A stretch of 64,000 nt of DNA from Nymphaea colorata (lineage: Eukaryota; Streptophyta; Magnoliopsida; Nymphaeales; Nymphaeaceae). Location: positions 9,514,417-9,578,416 of the forward strand of contig NC_045149.1 of NCBI RefSeq assembly GCF_008831285.2, in the 5' to 3' direction. A program made the position numbers and the translations under genes. Below are positions 1-11,011 of the stretch, one piece after another. The notes beneath the pieces were generated by a model, which saw nothing but the letters and a program-made list of their open reading frames with translations, had not been told where the DNA came from and searched no databases. Every line of letters starts with the position of its first letter. Position 1 is the stretch's first letter.

Positions 1-248
1 AGAGTTACTAAATTCCTCTCCAATAGATGTATTTGTGCAGGAAGGAGAGGCATTTAGCAAGATTGCAAAAACAGAGAGAGAAAAGAAGACAATAATAATT
101 TTTCATTCCTTTTCAATACATATGTATGTGTACAGAATTGCATATATGGTATATGGGTATTTTTCTCACAACCATTTCTTGGTAGGGTACAGTTGTAATG
201 CAACTGGCTTAGCGGTGTATAGCTGGAACGCAGCCAATGCTGCCGACA
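1..248 (-). repeat. 3' LTR of the first Copia element
   Basis: It matches 4376-4642, sharing the GTATAGCTG and CAATAGAT blocks and the AACAATAATTTTTCATT-like stretch. On the minus strand it begins TGTCGGCAG directly after a purine tract. The distal end lies at or beyond base 1. Confidence 0.8.
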
Positions 249-260
249 CTCCCCCTCAAG
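249..260 (-). other. Polypurine tract of the first Copia element
   Basis: The minus strand reads CTTGAGGGGGAG immediately before the LTR start. This is the expected primer site for plus-strand DNA synthesis. Confidence 0.65.
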
Positions 261-730
261 TTGGTTCTCCAATTTCCCAGAATCCCAACTTGTTCAACAG
301 TCTGTTGAATACTTTTTTGCTTACTGTTTTTGTTAAAACACCTACTAATTGCATCTTGCTTGTAACATGTTCTGTACGAATAATACGTGTTTTGATTTTC
401 TCCCTGATGTATCTCAATGTGCTTTGTTCTCTCGTGAAACACATGATTGTTGCTGATGTAAATGGCTGCTTGATTATCGTAGAACAATCTCATTGGCAGC
501 TTCACTTGAACTCCCATATCATTTAACAAATATTTGATCCACATAAGCTCCCATACAGCTAAGGCCATTGCACAATATTGTGATTCTGCACTTGATCGGG
601 TCACTACAACTTGCTTTTTGCTTTTCCAAGACACCAAATTGCCACCCACGAAGCAACAATATCCTAATGTTGAACGTCTATCATTAGGGTTGCCGGCCCA
701 GTTGGCATCATCATATCCAGATATTTCCAA
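249..730 (-). pseudogene. Copia RNase H domain and end of pol
   Basis: The translation carries the Copia RNase H signature DANWAGNPNDRRSTLGYCCF near its start, then SRSSAES-type and HVFHERTKHIEI blocks. This enzyme domain degrades the RNA strand during reverse transcription. The reading frame is open through the main blocks from 730 down to about 360. It then drifts: an overlapping frame at 256-444 carries the continuation LVGVLTKTVSK and the final NKLGFWEIGEP, so there is a frameshift near 400. The domain sits between RT (right) and the LTR (left), as expected. Confidence 0.85.
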
Positions 731-976
731 ATTATCAGTTCTTTGAAACAGTATCCCTTTGCTTGGATTTTTCTAGAGGTATCTAAGTGTCCTGTGTGCC
801 GCTTCTAGATGTGATTTCTTTGGGTCATGCATGAATTGGCTCAATGAATTGGCTCAATAAATTTATAGAGCGTGTAATATCAAGTCTAGTGGTTGTAAGG
901 TATATGAGTTTACCAATCAGTCTTTGGTACATGTGCTTGTTTATACATGTGTCATCTTCTCCTTCACTATATAGTT

Positions 977-1423
977 TCAATTTATTTCCATTGGAGTATC
1001 TACCCCCTTTGATTCAGTCATAGCTATAGTTTTAAGCAGGTTCATCAGGTATTTCCTTTGGCAAATGAATACTCCATCTTTTGTGTGTGAGACTTCTATG
1101 CCAATGAAGTAGTGAGCTATTCCCAAGTCTTTTATCTCAAATTGTTTCTTCAACATTTCTTTTGTTCTTTCAATTAGATTTACATTGTCCCCTGTTATTA
1201 TCAAAACATCCACATAGACAACCACTATAGTTGTTCCCTCGACAGTTATTGATATAAATACTGAATTGTTTGCTAAACTCAATTTGAATCCTCCTTTTAT
1301 TAGCTTTGTGCTCAGCTTCGAATACCAAGCCCTTAGTGACTGTTTTAGTCTATACAGTGATTTTTTTAATATGCATATAGGTGGATGCTCAAATTGAGCT
1401 CTAAACCCTTGAGGAATGTTCAT
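977..1423 (-). pseudogene. Copia reverse transcriptase fragment
   Basis: The 148-residue open stretch shows Copia RT blocks: IPQGF near the start, LKKSLYRLKQSLRAW (palm region), the catalytic box, then LKDLG-like IKDLGIAHYFIGIEV and the SQRKY-like ICQRKYL. The catalytic box reads YVDV instead of YVDD: the codon at 1205-1207 is GTT (Val), so one of the two metal-binding aspartates is lost. Upstream RT blocks at 1424-1750 are recognisable only across stops and frame changes. This RT should be inactive. Confidence 0.85.
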
Positions 1424-2244
1424 ATATATATTTCTTCCTCTAGATATCCTCGAAGAAATGCATTTTTTCCTCTAGTTGATGCAATTTCCACCTTTTAACT
1501 ACTGCTACTGACAGTAAAACTCTTGTAGAGCTCATTTTTGCTAAAGGGGCAGACGTTTCATTGTAGTCTATGCCATGTACTTGAGTATACCCCTTAGCTA
1601 CTAGTCTTGCTTTATAACGCTCTATTTCTCCCTTGTTATTATATTTTATCTTGTAGGTCCATCTGTAGCCAACTAGTTTTTCTTCGTTCTGGTAGTTTCA
1701 CTAACTCCCATATTCTGTTTTTTCTCCAAAGCAGATAATTCCTCATTTATTGCCCTGCACCATTCACTTCAAGTTCTAGCTTCTTCATAACTTTGGGGCT
1801 CTGTTTGTATGTATAACTTAGACAAATAGTCTTTGTATCTGTCTGACTTGTTGTTGTGTTCTTGGAGTAATAAGTGTAGTAATCATCAAGTCATGTTGGA
1901 GGATTACTTATTATACTTGGCCTTCTCAACTGAACCAGTTTTCTATTTGTTGTCTCAGCATTTTCTTCTAATGTGCTGTTAATATCTATTGGTTGGTTTA
2001 GGTAAGATAGCTCCTCCTCACTAAAGGCATCTATGTCAGTAGATAATAAAGTTGATTCTTTATGAATTTTACCTCTTTAGAAAAGTATACCTTCTTTCTT
2101 TTTGGGTCAAAACATTTATATTCCTTTTTTCCGTAGGGACAACTCAAAAATATGCATTTGACTGCTTGTTTTTCCAGCTTATTTCCGTGACGATGTACAT
2201 AATAGGTACATCCAAATACTTTTAGATGGTTTACGTCTATAGGT

Positions 2245-2565
2245 TTATTCTTTACCTATAGATAAAGGGTTATTCCCCCTTAATTTTTTGCTCACTATCC
2301 TGTTTATTACATGAGAAGCACATGCAACTGCTTGTGGCCAGAAAATAGCAGGAACATTCATTTCAAACACAAATGACCTATCCACATTTAGCAAGTGTTT
2401 ATTCTTTCTCTCACGTGCCTCGTTTTGTTGAGATGTAACTGGACATATGGTATGATGTTCTATTCTCATTTCTTTTGTGAAAGTTCCAAAACTTGTATTC
2501 AGATACTCTCCTCCATTATTTGATCTTAGTGTTTTGGTCTTCTTGCCATATTGAGTCTCTATCAA
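2245..2565 (-). pseudogene. Copia integrase catalytic core fragment
   Basis: This open stretch contains the second half of the retroviral-type integrase core. The block normally read as SDNGGE is SNNGGEY here, with Asn encoded at 2518-2520 in place of the catalytic Asp. The ERKNKHLL block retains its Glu, followed by the usual FWPQAVACASHVINR region. The integrase would insert the cDNA into the host chromosome; loss of the second acidic residue should inactivate it. Confidence 0.85.
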
Positions 2566-2745
2566 GCAATAGAAATTTTTGAAACGAGTGAAAGTTTTAC
2601 TTTCTTATTTATGAAATAGATTCACATCATTTTGGATTTGTCATCTAGAAACATTACAAAGTATTTATGCCCATGATATCCATCTATGGGTGTAGGTCCC
2701 CAGACATCATTGTGGACTAAATCAAAGTAAAAATCAGAATTACTT

Positions 2746-3042
2746 TCAGAGTTGAAAAAAGGTAATCTGGTCATCTTTGCAGTGATCACAGTTATCTACT
2801 ACAAAATTCAATTTTGAAAACATGATTTTTGAAACCGTATTGAATGGGTACCCAATGCATTGATGCCAAAGTCTAGCATCTTCAGTTGAGTCAGCTAACT
2901 GGGTTAAAGTTTGCTGGCAAAAGTTTAGTGAATATAGCCCGTTAGTTTCTGTTTCTTCACCAATCATCCTCTGATGGTTGCAGTCCAGTATAATTGCCCT
3001 CTTTCCACAAAATATTGTATAACAGTTTAATTCTTTTGTCAA
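2746..3042 (-). pseudogene. Copia GAG-pre-integrase and zinc-binding integrase N-terminus
   Basis: The translation includes ARLWHQCIGYPFNTVSKIM, equivalent to the usual WHxRLGHPS box, followed by CDHCK. This is the HHCC zinc-binding N-terminus of Copia integrase. The GHP histidine is Tyr here (GYP), so one zinc ligand is lost. It lies between the protease (right) and the integrase core (left). Confidence 0.8.
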
Positions 3043-3221
3043 CTTACTATCGATAACCGATTAGTGGAGCATCTAGGAACATGCAACACATCTTTAAGCA
3101 CATAATTTTCGGCAAGGTAAACAAAACCACAACCCTTAACTACTACAAAAGTTCCATCTACTATTTTTATTGATGGTAACATGCTAGGTCAAAAATTAAA
3201 TAACAGATCTCTGTTGTTAAT

Positions 3222-3254
3222 CATGTGATCTGTTGCTCCACTGTCTAATATCCA
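3222..3254 (-). pseudogene. Copia aspartic protease active site
   Basis: Minus-strand translation gives WILDSGATDHM, the Copia protease active-site motif with the catalytic Asp intact. The surrounding frame has stops, so only the motif is called. Confidence 0.8.
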
Positions 3255-3451
3255 CTTTAATGTGCTATAACATGCAATAAATGACTAAGACAAGTTAGAG
3301 ATACCTTGAACTTGTTCTTGTTTTGCATTTATTGTCAAGTTTGAATGGGTAACTTGTCACAAAAGATTTGTGAGTTTTGCCATGCTATCTTTTCTCAGCT
3401 AGTTTGGTGCACATTGTCCTCTTCTTCTGCTGGGATGTCCATGCAAGTTCC

Positions 3452-4333
3452 ACACCAATCTCTGTTATGTCTTGACTTCTTACAAAATGAGCATATCATT
3501 TAAGACTTTCCTTTATTGTAAATATTTTTATTTTCTGTTATGAATGCAAGCTTCACGGTATTGATTGGGGTTTTTGCTCTTGTTTGAAACACAACTAGCA
3601 TTGCAGCTTGTTCTTCTTTGACATCGGTCTCGTTTGTAATTACTTTCTTATGTGTTTCTTCACAATGTATGATAGAGCATACATTGTTGAATGGCGGTAG
3701 GGGATGCATCATCAATATTTGGCTGTGTAGATTATCGAATTCTTGGCTAAGACCAGCTGGCAGCTTAAACACTTTGTCTTCCTCCACCCTTTGCTTGATG
3801 GCTTCTAGATCTGGGTTTAGAGGTCGATGTTGGGTGAGTTCATCCCATACCGCCTTCAAAGAACTCAGATATAGATGGAATGGTCGATCTCTCTTGGCCA
3901 ACTTTGAGATTTCCTGTTAGAGTTGATACAATCCCGCCAGATTTTGATGTTCTCCTTAGATCTCGGCTAGTGAATCCTAGATTTCTTTGACTGAATTCAA
4001 GAGCAGAAAACCCTCCGCTATTGCTGACTCAATGGAGTTCAGTAGCCATGACATTACTATCTAATCATTTGCCTGCTAGTCTTCATAGCTTGGATCTTCC
4101 TTTTGTGGCACTTTAATCTTATTGTTTATATACCCTATCTTGGATTTTCTACATAGGTAGAGGCTTGCAGACTTTGCACAAACTATGTACTTTGATCTGT
4201 TGAGTGAAAATGTACTGATATTCAAGGCTGGATCCGAATCTTTCATGACCGTCTTGAAAGCAAAGTGACAACCTGCTGCGCTAGGGTTTCCACTTTCCCC
4301 CATTTCTTGTTCTCTTGTTCTTTGATCTTTCAC
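3452..4333 (-). pseudogene. Copia gag with zinc knuckle
   Basis: Three pieces form a broken gag. The N-terminal piece (4076-4333) begins MKDQRTREQEMGESG and has an ordinary gag-like start. The middle piece (3500-3901) contains LYLSSLKAVWDELTQ and FKLPAGLSQEFDNLHSQIL, typical of the UBN2/retrotransposon gag capsid domain. The zinc knuckle at 3452-3493 reads CSFCKKSRHNRDWC, a CX2CX4HX4C arrangement. Between 3900 and 4076 the frame is interrupted by stops. Gag would package the element RNA in the cytoplasm. Confidence 0.8.
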
Positions 4334-4375
4334 CTATAATGGAGCTGGTTTTCCTCTTCGACGATCTAGAGAGGA

Positions 4376-4492
4376 TCTAGAATTTATCTACAATAGATAT
4401 ATATGTGTAGGAAGCAGATGTATTGAGCATGACTACAAAAACAGAGAGAGAATAGAAGGCAACAATAATTTTTCATTAAATTTTTTTCCAAC

Positions 4493-4526
<34 letters not shown>

Positions 4527-4642
4527 ATAGAATTGCATATACAGTATATTTATTTTTCTCACGACTATTTCTTGGTGGGGTATAGCTATAACGCAGCTGA
4601 CTGGGTGGTGTATAGCTGTGATGCAGAGAGTGCTGCTGAGTC
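4376..4642 (-). repeat. 5' LTR of the first Copia element
   Basis: Aligns with 1-248. It contains a short (AT)n/(GT)n run at 4493-4527, where the other LTR has only a trace, so the microsatellite expanded after insertion. The right boundary is set by alignment of the TGTCGG-like end and may be off by a few bases. Confidence 0.75.
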
Positions 4643-6350
4643 TTCAAGACTCTTCTTCAACAAGAGCCCCATGATTGCTATCTCTGTTTTCTCCTGGCTT
4701 ATACGATTTGATCAACCCTACCCATTTTTATATGGAAGATTTACAAAAAAAAAAAGAAAGCGTCCAAGTTTTGCTGCTATAATAAATGCACTCTTAAATA
4801 TGAAATTTTAATTGCTTTTTTATGTGCAATTTAGGCTGTTTAAAGAGAGAAATTCAAATTGCAAGCTTGATTTTGTCATTCAGATGTCCGAGGTGACTAT
4901 TTCACATGTCCGAAGAAGCTACATCCAAAATCCGGTAGAGAAGAAAATGGTATTAGGACAAAACAATATTGGGAATGCTCTTCATGACAAAAGGATCATT
5001 GTTTCCATGGGCACTATGTCTCTGGACTTTAAACGGTGGATGTGAAACACTTAGTTGATGGGTGTCCCATTCCCCACTCAAGTTTCAAAGCAACTTTGGA
5101 CTTTGGGGGCAGGAGAAATGGAGAAGAGCTTTAGCCTCATTGGAGTATCTTCTCCCCTCCCCTCCTTTACTGCCTGTAGCTATTACATGTTGAGTTGTCG
5201 TGTACTTAATAGTAAATGAGTTAGAAGAGAACTCAAAAATGTATGTCATATCGAACTCATAAGTTGACTAATTGAGATGAAATTCTTCTTAATTTTGGGA
5301 ACATAAAGACATTGTTAAGAGAATGACATTCTTTCCAATTTTAATAATTGCGAGCTCCAATGTGAGTGTGGAAGTTGTTGTTCATAATGTGTCTTAGTAT
5401 TTTTACACAAAATTTGAGTTTACCTGGATCATTAGTCACAAGATTTCAGGTTTCCATGTTCAGAAAACTTTTATGATCAACTGGGTCTAAGAATTTCATT
5501 GTAGCACATGCTTGCAGCATATCTTTTGGCCGATAGGCTCAATGGTAAAGAATGACTCTGATTGTCACTTAAAAGCTACTGCCTGCCCACTACTTTTTAT
5601 GACGTTTTTTCTCTTTCTCTCCCTGATGTTAATATACTGTCAGTAATAGAATCTTCGCTTTCTTCGTCAGGGCATCAATGACATTGCTTGCACTAACATT
5701 TAAGATAGCATTCACCAAAATATCAATAAATCTTTTAGTTAGGTTCTTGCTGTTTCTTTACTGACATTATTCCATCAGTAAAAACCCATTTTTGTGTTGT
5801 ACGTGAAATAAAAAACTTAAATTTGTGTTGCTTCCTTTGAATATTGCTACATAATTTGGGCTTTGGGCCGAATGTTCTAGTATGGCATTGCCTCATGACA
5901 TTATTTTGTGTTTTATAAACTAAACTTGTTGTTTATTGAGAAGGTATGGGGGTTGGTGCATCAATCAAGCCGGTAGTAGGTGGCCAGTTCCCGTTTTAGA
6001 TTTCTAGAGCATCAACCACCTTGTGCTACAAAAAGAGGACTACTGACACGCAAATTGATGGGTGGCAGAGGGAGGCATCTCGAGACACCATATGCAGAAC
6101 CTATACCTTGACAAAACAAGGGGTTGGGTGAGAACTTTGGTTTCTTTTCAGAGTGATAGGATGATTCTTCCTTACCTAAAAATATATTTCATTTCTCTTT
6201 GTTCTATGTTAATTTCAAAGTGAAGCTCGATCTACATATCTTTTACTGATTAATTGGCAAATCCATTCGTTTAGTTGTTGAGACATACCATCAGATTCTT
6301 AGTTACATGAGTTACAAGTAATTTTTCAGCTTTTCTTCAAACTAGAGGCA
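4643..6350. other. Intergenic, no gene recognised
   Basis: AT-rich sequence. The longest open frame (4812-5045, plus) has no recognisable domain and no gene context. A weak tRNA A-box-like stretch lies near 5532-5550, without a B box. I see nothing else here. Confidence 0.6.
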
Positions 6351-6580
6351 TGTGCATTTTTTCCCTCCCGAGCAAGCACTATACAAGATAAAGAAAAAGG
6401 AGATATGCCTGCCAAATTAAAAGCTGAAAATCAGCCACTATATAGGCAAGCATATCTATCCAAATGTTATTCCACATAATTAATAGTGGAGCCTGAGTAT
6501 TGAGAGTTTTGCAGAGTCATGAATGTAAGCCTCAAGGCTGAACCACATTAATACTGTTGCTCTTTTCTTTGAGATTTACA
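6351..6580 (+). repeat. 5' LTR of the second Copia element
   Basis: About 230 bp, aligned with 10660-10908. The right edge is fixed by the adjoining primer-binding site. The left edge at TGTGCATT is approximate because the first 35 bases have diverged strongly. Confidence 0.8.
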
Positions 6581-6595
6581 TGGCATTAGAGCCCC
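6581..6595 (+). other. Primer-binding site (initiator Met tRNA type)
   Basis: TGGCATTAGAGCCCC directly follows the 5' LTR. It differs by two bases from the plant initiator-Met site TGGTATCAGAGC followed by CCC. Confidence 0.8.
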
Positions 6596-6789
6596 TTGTG
6601 GTGCTTTGTTTGTGACCATTTGTTGGCTTCGAGCAAGATGTTCTTTTCTTCTCTTCATGGCAGCATCAAATCCTTCCTAGTAGTTATCAAATACAGGTTC
6701 CTTCACTCTTTCATCTTAATCCATGATTTAATGGAATGCTTTTTTTAGCTTTGCTTCAATCAAGCTAGATAGTTCAAACTATTTGCTTT

Positions 6790-7530
6790 GCAGCTCATAC
6801 ATAGAATCTGTAATGTGCAGTCAAGACCTGATTAAGCTTGTGGATGGTTCTTGTTGGGCTTCCAATCAATATGTTGGCGATGGTGTAAATAAATCTGTTA
6901 ACTCTGAGTTTATTATTTGAAGATGATTAGATCAGCTAGTCTTGAGTTGGATCAAGGCTACTGTGACAGAGTCTGTTTTGGGTCAAATTATTAGATCTCC
7001 CACTTCTAAAGATGCATGGATTCAATTAGAAAAATTGTTTGCGTCTCAATCCAATATGTGGTTTTTATCTCCCAATGGTAGAATACTTGAATAAAGTTAA
7101 ATTTCTTTCTAATGCTTTATGTGCTCTCAATGAAGTTTTCTTTTTATGATACTATTGTGCACCACATTATTAATGGATTATCAACCAAATATGAGAGTTT
7201 TATAACTTCGATTACCACCACAAAAAATCTGCCTACTTTTGCTGAGTTATATGATCACTTGTTAAATCATGAGAAAAGTCTCCAAAATATGAATTGCCAT
7301 GCTTTCGAACAAGTTAAAAATTCTACGGTCTTCTTTAGCTATAGGGGGTGTGGTAGGGGCAGACAAAGTTTTCTCAAAATAATGGAAAATAACTCTTATC
7401 ATCAAAATCAAGGTAACCATGGGTTTAAGGACTCTAACTTGACAAATCAGCTAGTAGTATGTTAATTTTGTAGTAGGAAATATCACACTGCTCGCCAATG
7501 TTATGATATTCCTAAGGTGTTTGCTGCCAT
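6790..7530 (+). pseudogene. Copia gag and zinc knuckle remnant
   Basis: Translation across several stops gives SQDLIKLVDGS, then TVTESVLGQIIRSPTSKDAW, a typical Copia gag (UBN2) stretch. The open piece 7112-7465 contains HIINGLSTKYESFITSI and NLPTFAELYDHLLNHE. A knuckle with a stop codon inside it reads C-stop-FC, then SRKYHTARQCY at about 7465-7515. Gag would form the particle. Confidence 0.75.
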
Positions 7531-7554
7531 TTCCAAAGGACAGCAACCTACAGA

Positions 7555-8810
7555 TGTGGCGTGGTACTCAGACATAGGTGCTTTCCCATCACATGATTGC
7601 ACAGAAGAACACACTCTCAAATAAATTAGATTACATGGGTACAGATGGTGTGGTGGTTGCCAATGGATCTAATGTTCTTATCTCTAGTGTCGATAATGCC
7701 TCAACTTCTTTATGTTCCTAGAATTGCTAAAAACCTACTACCTGTAACCAAATTCACTAGAAACAATCAATTTTTCTTTGAATTTTATCCTCATAAGTTC
7801 TTGGTTAAGGACATGCAGACCAGACACACTTCATCGGGGACTGAATAGGCATGGACTTTATGTCTGGACCTCCTTGTTCTTCACATATAATGTAGAACAG
7901 GCAGGTGTGCAACAGTCAGGTGGAGAATCTTCAGTATATCAAGCATGGTCTACTTTAATAAAGAATAAAGATAACACGGTTTGGCACTGTTGCCTTGAGC
8001 ATCCCAGCTCTAGAATCTTGAATTTTTTGAATCAGACTTCATTTTTGTTTAAACATTCTCAATATGCTGATTTTTGTTTTAGTCGTGTGGTTGGAAAAAT
8101 GCATTGCTACCCTTTGAACGTTCAAATAAAGTTGCTAACTTTCCTCTTGAAAACGTGCATGTGGATCTATGGGGGCCAGCTCTTCAAGCTTCGAGAGAGG
8201 AGTATTGGTATTAGTTGCTGTTTGTTGATAATTTTTCTAAATTTGTCATGGATCTTTCTTTTGACCAAGAAGTCGAACACTTTCCAATGTTTCAAAAACT
8301 TCAAAAATATAGTTGAAAATCAGATTGATTAGAAATTAAATTTTTTTTAGAGTGATGGTCGGGGCGAGTTCATGAGCCACAAGTTCTCATAGTTTCTTAA
8401 TGATCATGGAATTAAAAGGAGAATGTCATGCCCACATACCCTTCAGTAGAATAATATTATCGAGTGCAAACATCGACATGTGGTTGAAACCGGTCTCACC
8501 ATGATGTCTCATGCTTCACTAAAGGATTTTTTATGGTATGACACAACTGTTGTACATGTTACTAATCATCTTTCTTCTTCGCACCTTGGAATGAAGTCTC
8601 CATATGAAATGCTATTGAAATCCAAACCAGATTTAAATTACCTTAGTGTGTTTGGATGTACATATTATCCAGCCATAGAGCCTTATTGGACGTCCAAGCT
8701 TGCTCCAAAATCCAAGGCATGCCTTTTTATTGGATATAATGTTTGCTACAAAGCTACTTTTGTTATGATCCAATCTCTAGAAAGATCATCATCTTTTGCC
8801 ATGTAGGATT
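7555..8810 (+). pseudogene. Copia protease and integrase remnant
   Basis: The protease active site is VAWYSDIGAF near 7556-7590, with catalytic Asp kept and Thr replaced by Ile. The zinc-binding box WHCCLEHPS follows near 7980. The core has SDGRGEF near 8352 (second Asp kept) and IIECKHRHVVE near 8457-8490, with Glu kept. The open frame 8480-8806 continues with TGLTMMSHASLKDF and GCTYYPAIEPYW. Frameshifts and stops separate every block. Confidence 0.8.
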
Positions 8811-9299
8811 TGATGAGGACCATTTTTTATTTCTAAGAAAAAATGTTAGTGCCATAGATATAGCTAAATGGCTCCTAAAAGAAAAGTAGTATTCAAAAAG
8901 CATGTCACACAATGAAATTATTGAGCTCCCAAACCCTATGAATGGCACTATTTATGGCTTTCAACTTAGACAAGAAAACAGCCAAGTGGTCTCTTAGCAA
9001 GACTTGCATGGGGCATCTAACGGTGCAGAAATTGCTAGTCAAATGTCTCAACGCACTCATCACATGGTGACCAGATCTTACGATGGCACAAGATGTTCTT
9101 AAGATTCCTTTCTCTTTTCTATCATCTTATTCTACAAAGCAAGTCAAGGCAACAAGGAACCAAACACTTTCCAGTAGGCTCAAAACAATGCGAAATGAAT
9201 GAATGCCATGAATAAGGAGATGTCTGCACAACAACAAAATCAAACTTGGGAGTTGGTGCCACCACATATTGACAAAAATATTATTGGGTGCAGATAAAT

Positions 9300-9914
9300 T
9301 TATAAACTCAAACACAACGCAAATGGATCTATTGCTCGGCACAAGGCTAGACTGGTCGCTAAGGGCTATAGTCAATTGAAGGGGTAGACTATTTTGAGAC
9401 ATATAGTCCCATTGTTAAGCCCACTACCATTCATCTAGTTCTCTCTATTGCTGTAAACCGTAGCTGGACTGTTCGACAACTAGACGTCAACCATGCCTTT
9501 CTTCATGGAGCACTTCAAGAGGAAGTGTATATGATGCAACCTCTAGGAGTTGAAGATAAACATATGCCATATTATATATGCGAATTACAAAAAACTTTAT
9601 ATGGTCTTAAACAGGCTCCACGAGCTTGATATGACAGATTGTGGTTATATATGAAAAAATCCAGATTTCATAACTCCAAGGTAGATTCCTCCTTATTTAT
9701 TGCTAATCACAATGATCAGACTACATTTGTGTGTGTTTATGTTGATGATGTTATTATCAGAGGAAGCTCCAATCGTTATATGTGCAATGTTATAACTGCA
9801 TTTGTTTCAAATTTTTCTATTAAAGGTCTTGGGTCCATTCACTATTTTCTTGGTATTGAAATTGGTACAAAAAATAATGGTTTAGTTCTATCACAATGCA
9901 AATATATTAAATAA
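9300..9914 (+). pseudogene. Copia reverse transcriptase remnant
   Basis: The frame from about 9345 gives [10 protein letters not shown], then stops. The open section 9639-9914 carries KVDSSLFIANHNDQTTFVCV, the catalytic YVDDVII with both Asp residues, and GLGSIHYFLGIEIG followed by LSQCKYI. The palm is readable but the upstream fingers region is broken by several stops, so no enzyme can be made. Confidence 0.85.
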
Positions 9915-10189
9915 TTACTTCACATGTCCAATATGGAACAATCCAATCCCATGGTTACTCTGCAATTTTTAACTCTACACCATTAAAATATAATCGCAAG
10001 CTTTCAAAGAACCCTCTACTTATAGAAATTTAGTTGGAGGGCTGTTATATGTCACATTTACAAAGCCGGACATTTCTTTTGTAGTAAATAAATTTATGCT
10101 TGAGCAGTGGAGCTATGTCAAACGAATCTTGTGATACCTTAAAGACACTCTAAATCTTGGATTTCATATTATTAAGAGTGACTTCAAAT

Positions 10190-10640
10190 TATCTGGGTAT
10201 GCTGATGCTGATTGGGCAGGGTGTCCAGATGACTGCCGATCCACTGGTGGTTATCTTACCTAATCTTATTTCATGGAGTTCATCTAAATAACGAACAGTG
10301 GCTAAGTCTAGTATAGAGACTGAATATAAAGCTATGGAGAAGTTGCAAGTCCTTCAAGAGTTGTACATGCGTAGTTTCTTCACCCCAGAAATATGGGATG
10401 ATAACTTGGTTGCAACGTTTACAGCAAATCCAGTGTTCCATGCCCGCACAAAGCATATAGAAGTTGATTTTCATTTCATTTGGGAGAAGGTCGCAAGAAA
10501 GGAAATTCAAATGCATTTCATCCATTCTAATGAACAGCTTGGCAGACATTTTAACCAAGGCTCTGCCGGGACTTCGGTTCACCTTACTTCGAGACAAGCG
10601 GTTCACCTTACTTCGAGACAAGCTCAATCTCTTATCTTGG
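10190..10640 (+). pseudogene. Copia RNase H remnant with in-frame 24-bp duplication
   Basis: YADADWAGCPDDCRSTGGY begins near 10197 and is followed by a stop. The open frame from 10298 continues MAKSSIETEYKAM and VFHARTKHIEVDFHFIWEKV, standard Copia RNase H blocks. Near the C-terminus, bases 10576-10599 are repeated exactly at 10600-10623, which duplicates eight residues (VHLTSRQA). The open frame then runs into the LTR by chance. Confidence 0.85.
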
Positions 10641-10647
10641 AGATTAG

Positions 10648-10659
10648 CTTGTGGGGGCT
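10648..10659 (+). other. Polypurine tract
   Basis: CTTGTGGGGGCT lies immediately upstream of the TGTTAAG that opens the 3' LTR. Confidence 0.7.
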
Positions 10660-10908
10660 TGTTAAGTTAAAAGAACAAGATAAAATCTCTCATGATGTAC
10701 AAGACAAACAAACAAGTGATATGCTTGCCAAATTAAAATTTGAAAATCAGCCACTATGTAGGCAAGCATATCTATCCAAATGTTATTCCATGTAATTAAT
10801 AGTGGAACCTGCAACTCTCACATAATATTGAGTCTTGCAGAGCCGTGGAAGTAAGCCTCAAGGCTGAACCACGTTAACATTGTTCCTCTTTTCTTTTGAG
10901 ATTTTACA
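10660..10908 (+). repeat. 3' LTR of the second Copia element
   Basis: About 249 bp, from TGTTAAG to TTTTACA, paired with 6351-6580. The first 35 bases differ from the 5' copy. Confidence 0.85.
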
Positions 10909-11011
10909 AGCACAACAGAAAGGAAAAGAAAAATAACAAAAAGAAAAAAGTAGGGTAACTAGGATCACATTCGGTCACAAACTTTAATGTACCATCTTTT
11001 CCTTTGCAACC

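Larger units (their letters stand above)
1..4642 (-). mobile_element. Ty1/Copia LTR retrotransposon, degenerate, both LTRs present
   Basis: Read on the minus strand, the order is LTR (about 4376-4642), gag, zinc knuckle, protease, integrase, reverse transcriptase, RNase H, polypurine tract, LTR (about 1-248). Integrase before RT is the diagnostic Copia order. The two end segments align over their whole length but are clearly diverged, so the insertion is old. The purine run on the minus strand at 249-260 directly precedes the TG that opens the left LTR. I found no convincing initiator-Met-type primer site next to the right LTR. The window starts at or just inside the far end of the left LTR, so no target-site duplication can be checked. 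Stops, frameshifts and at least two lost catalytic residues make it non-autonomous. Confidence 0.9.
6351..10908 (+). mobile_element. Ty1/Copia LTR retrotransposon, degenerate, complete ends
   Basis: Plus-strand element with 5' LTR (about 6351-6580), primer-binding site, gag, protease, integrase, RT, RNase H, polypurine tract and 3' LTR (10660-10908). Integrase precedes RT, which places it in Copia. Both LTRs share a long block (TATCTATCCAAATGTTATTCC and AAGCCTCAAGGCTGAACCAC) and end ...GAGATTTTACA or GAGATTTACA. I see no clear 5-bp target duplication at the flanks. Many in-frame stops make the polyprotein non-functional, although several catalytic motifs survive. Confidence 0.92.

Noticed and set aside
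5525-5600. tRNA-like stretch with GGCTCAATGGTAAAG
   Set aside because: It has an A-box-like core but no B box and no acceptor stem; too weak for a tRNA or SINE.
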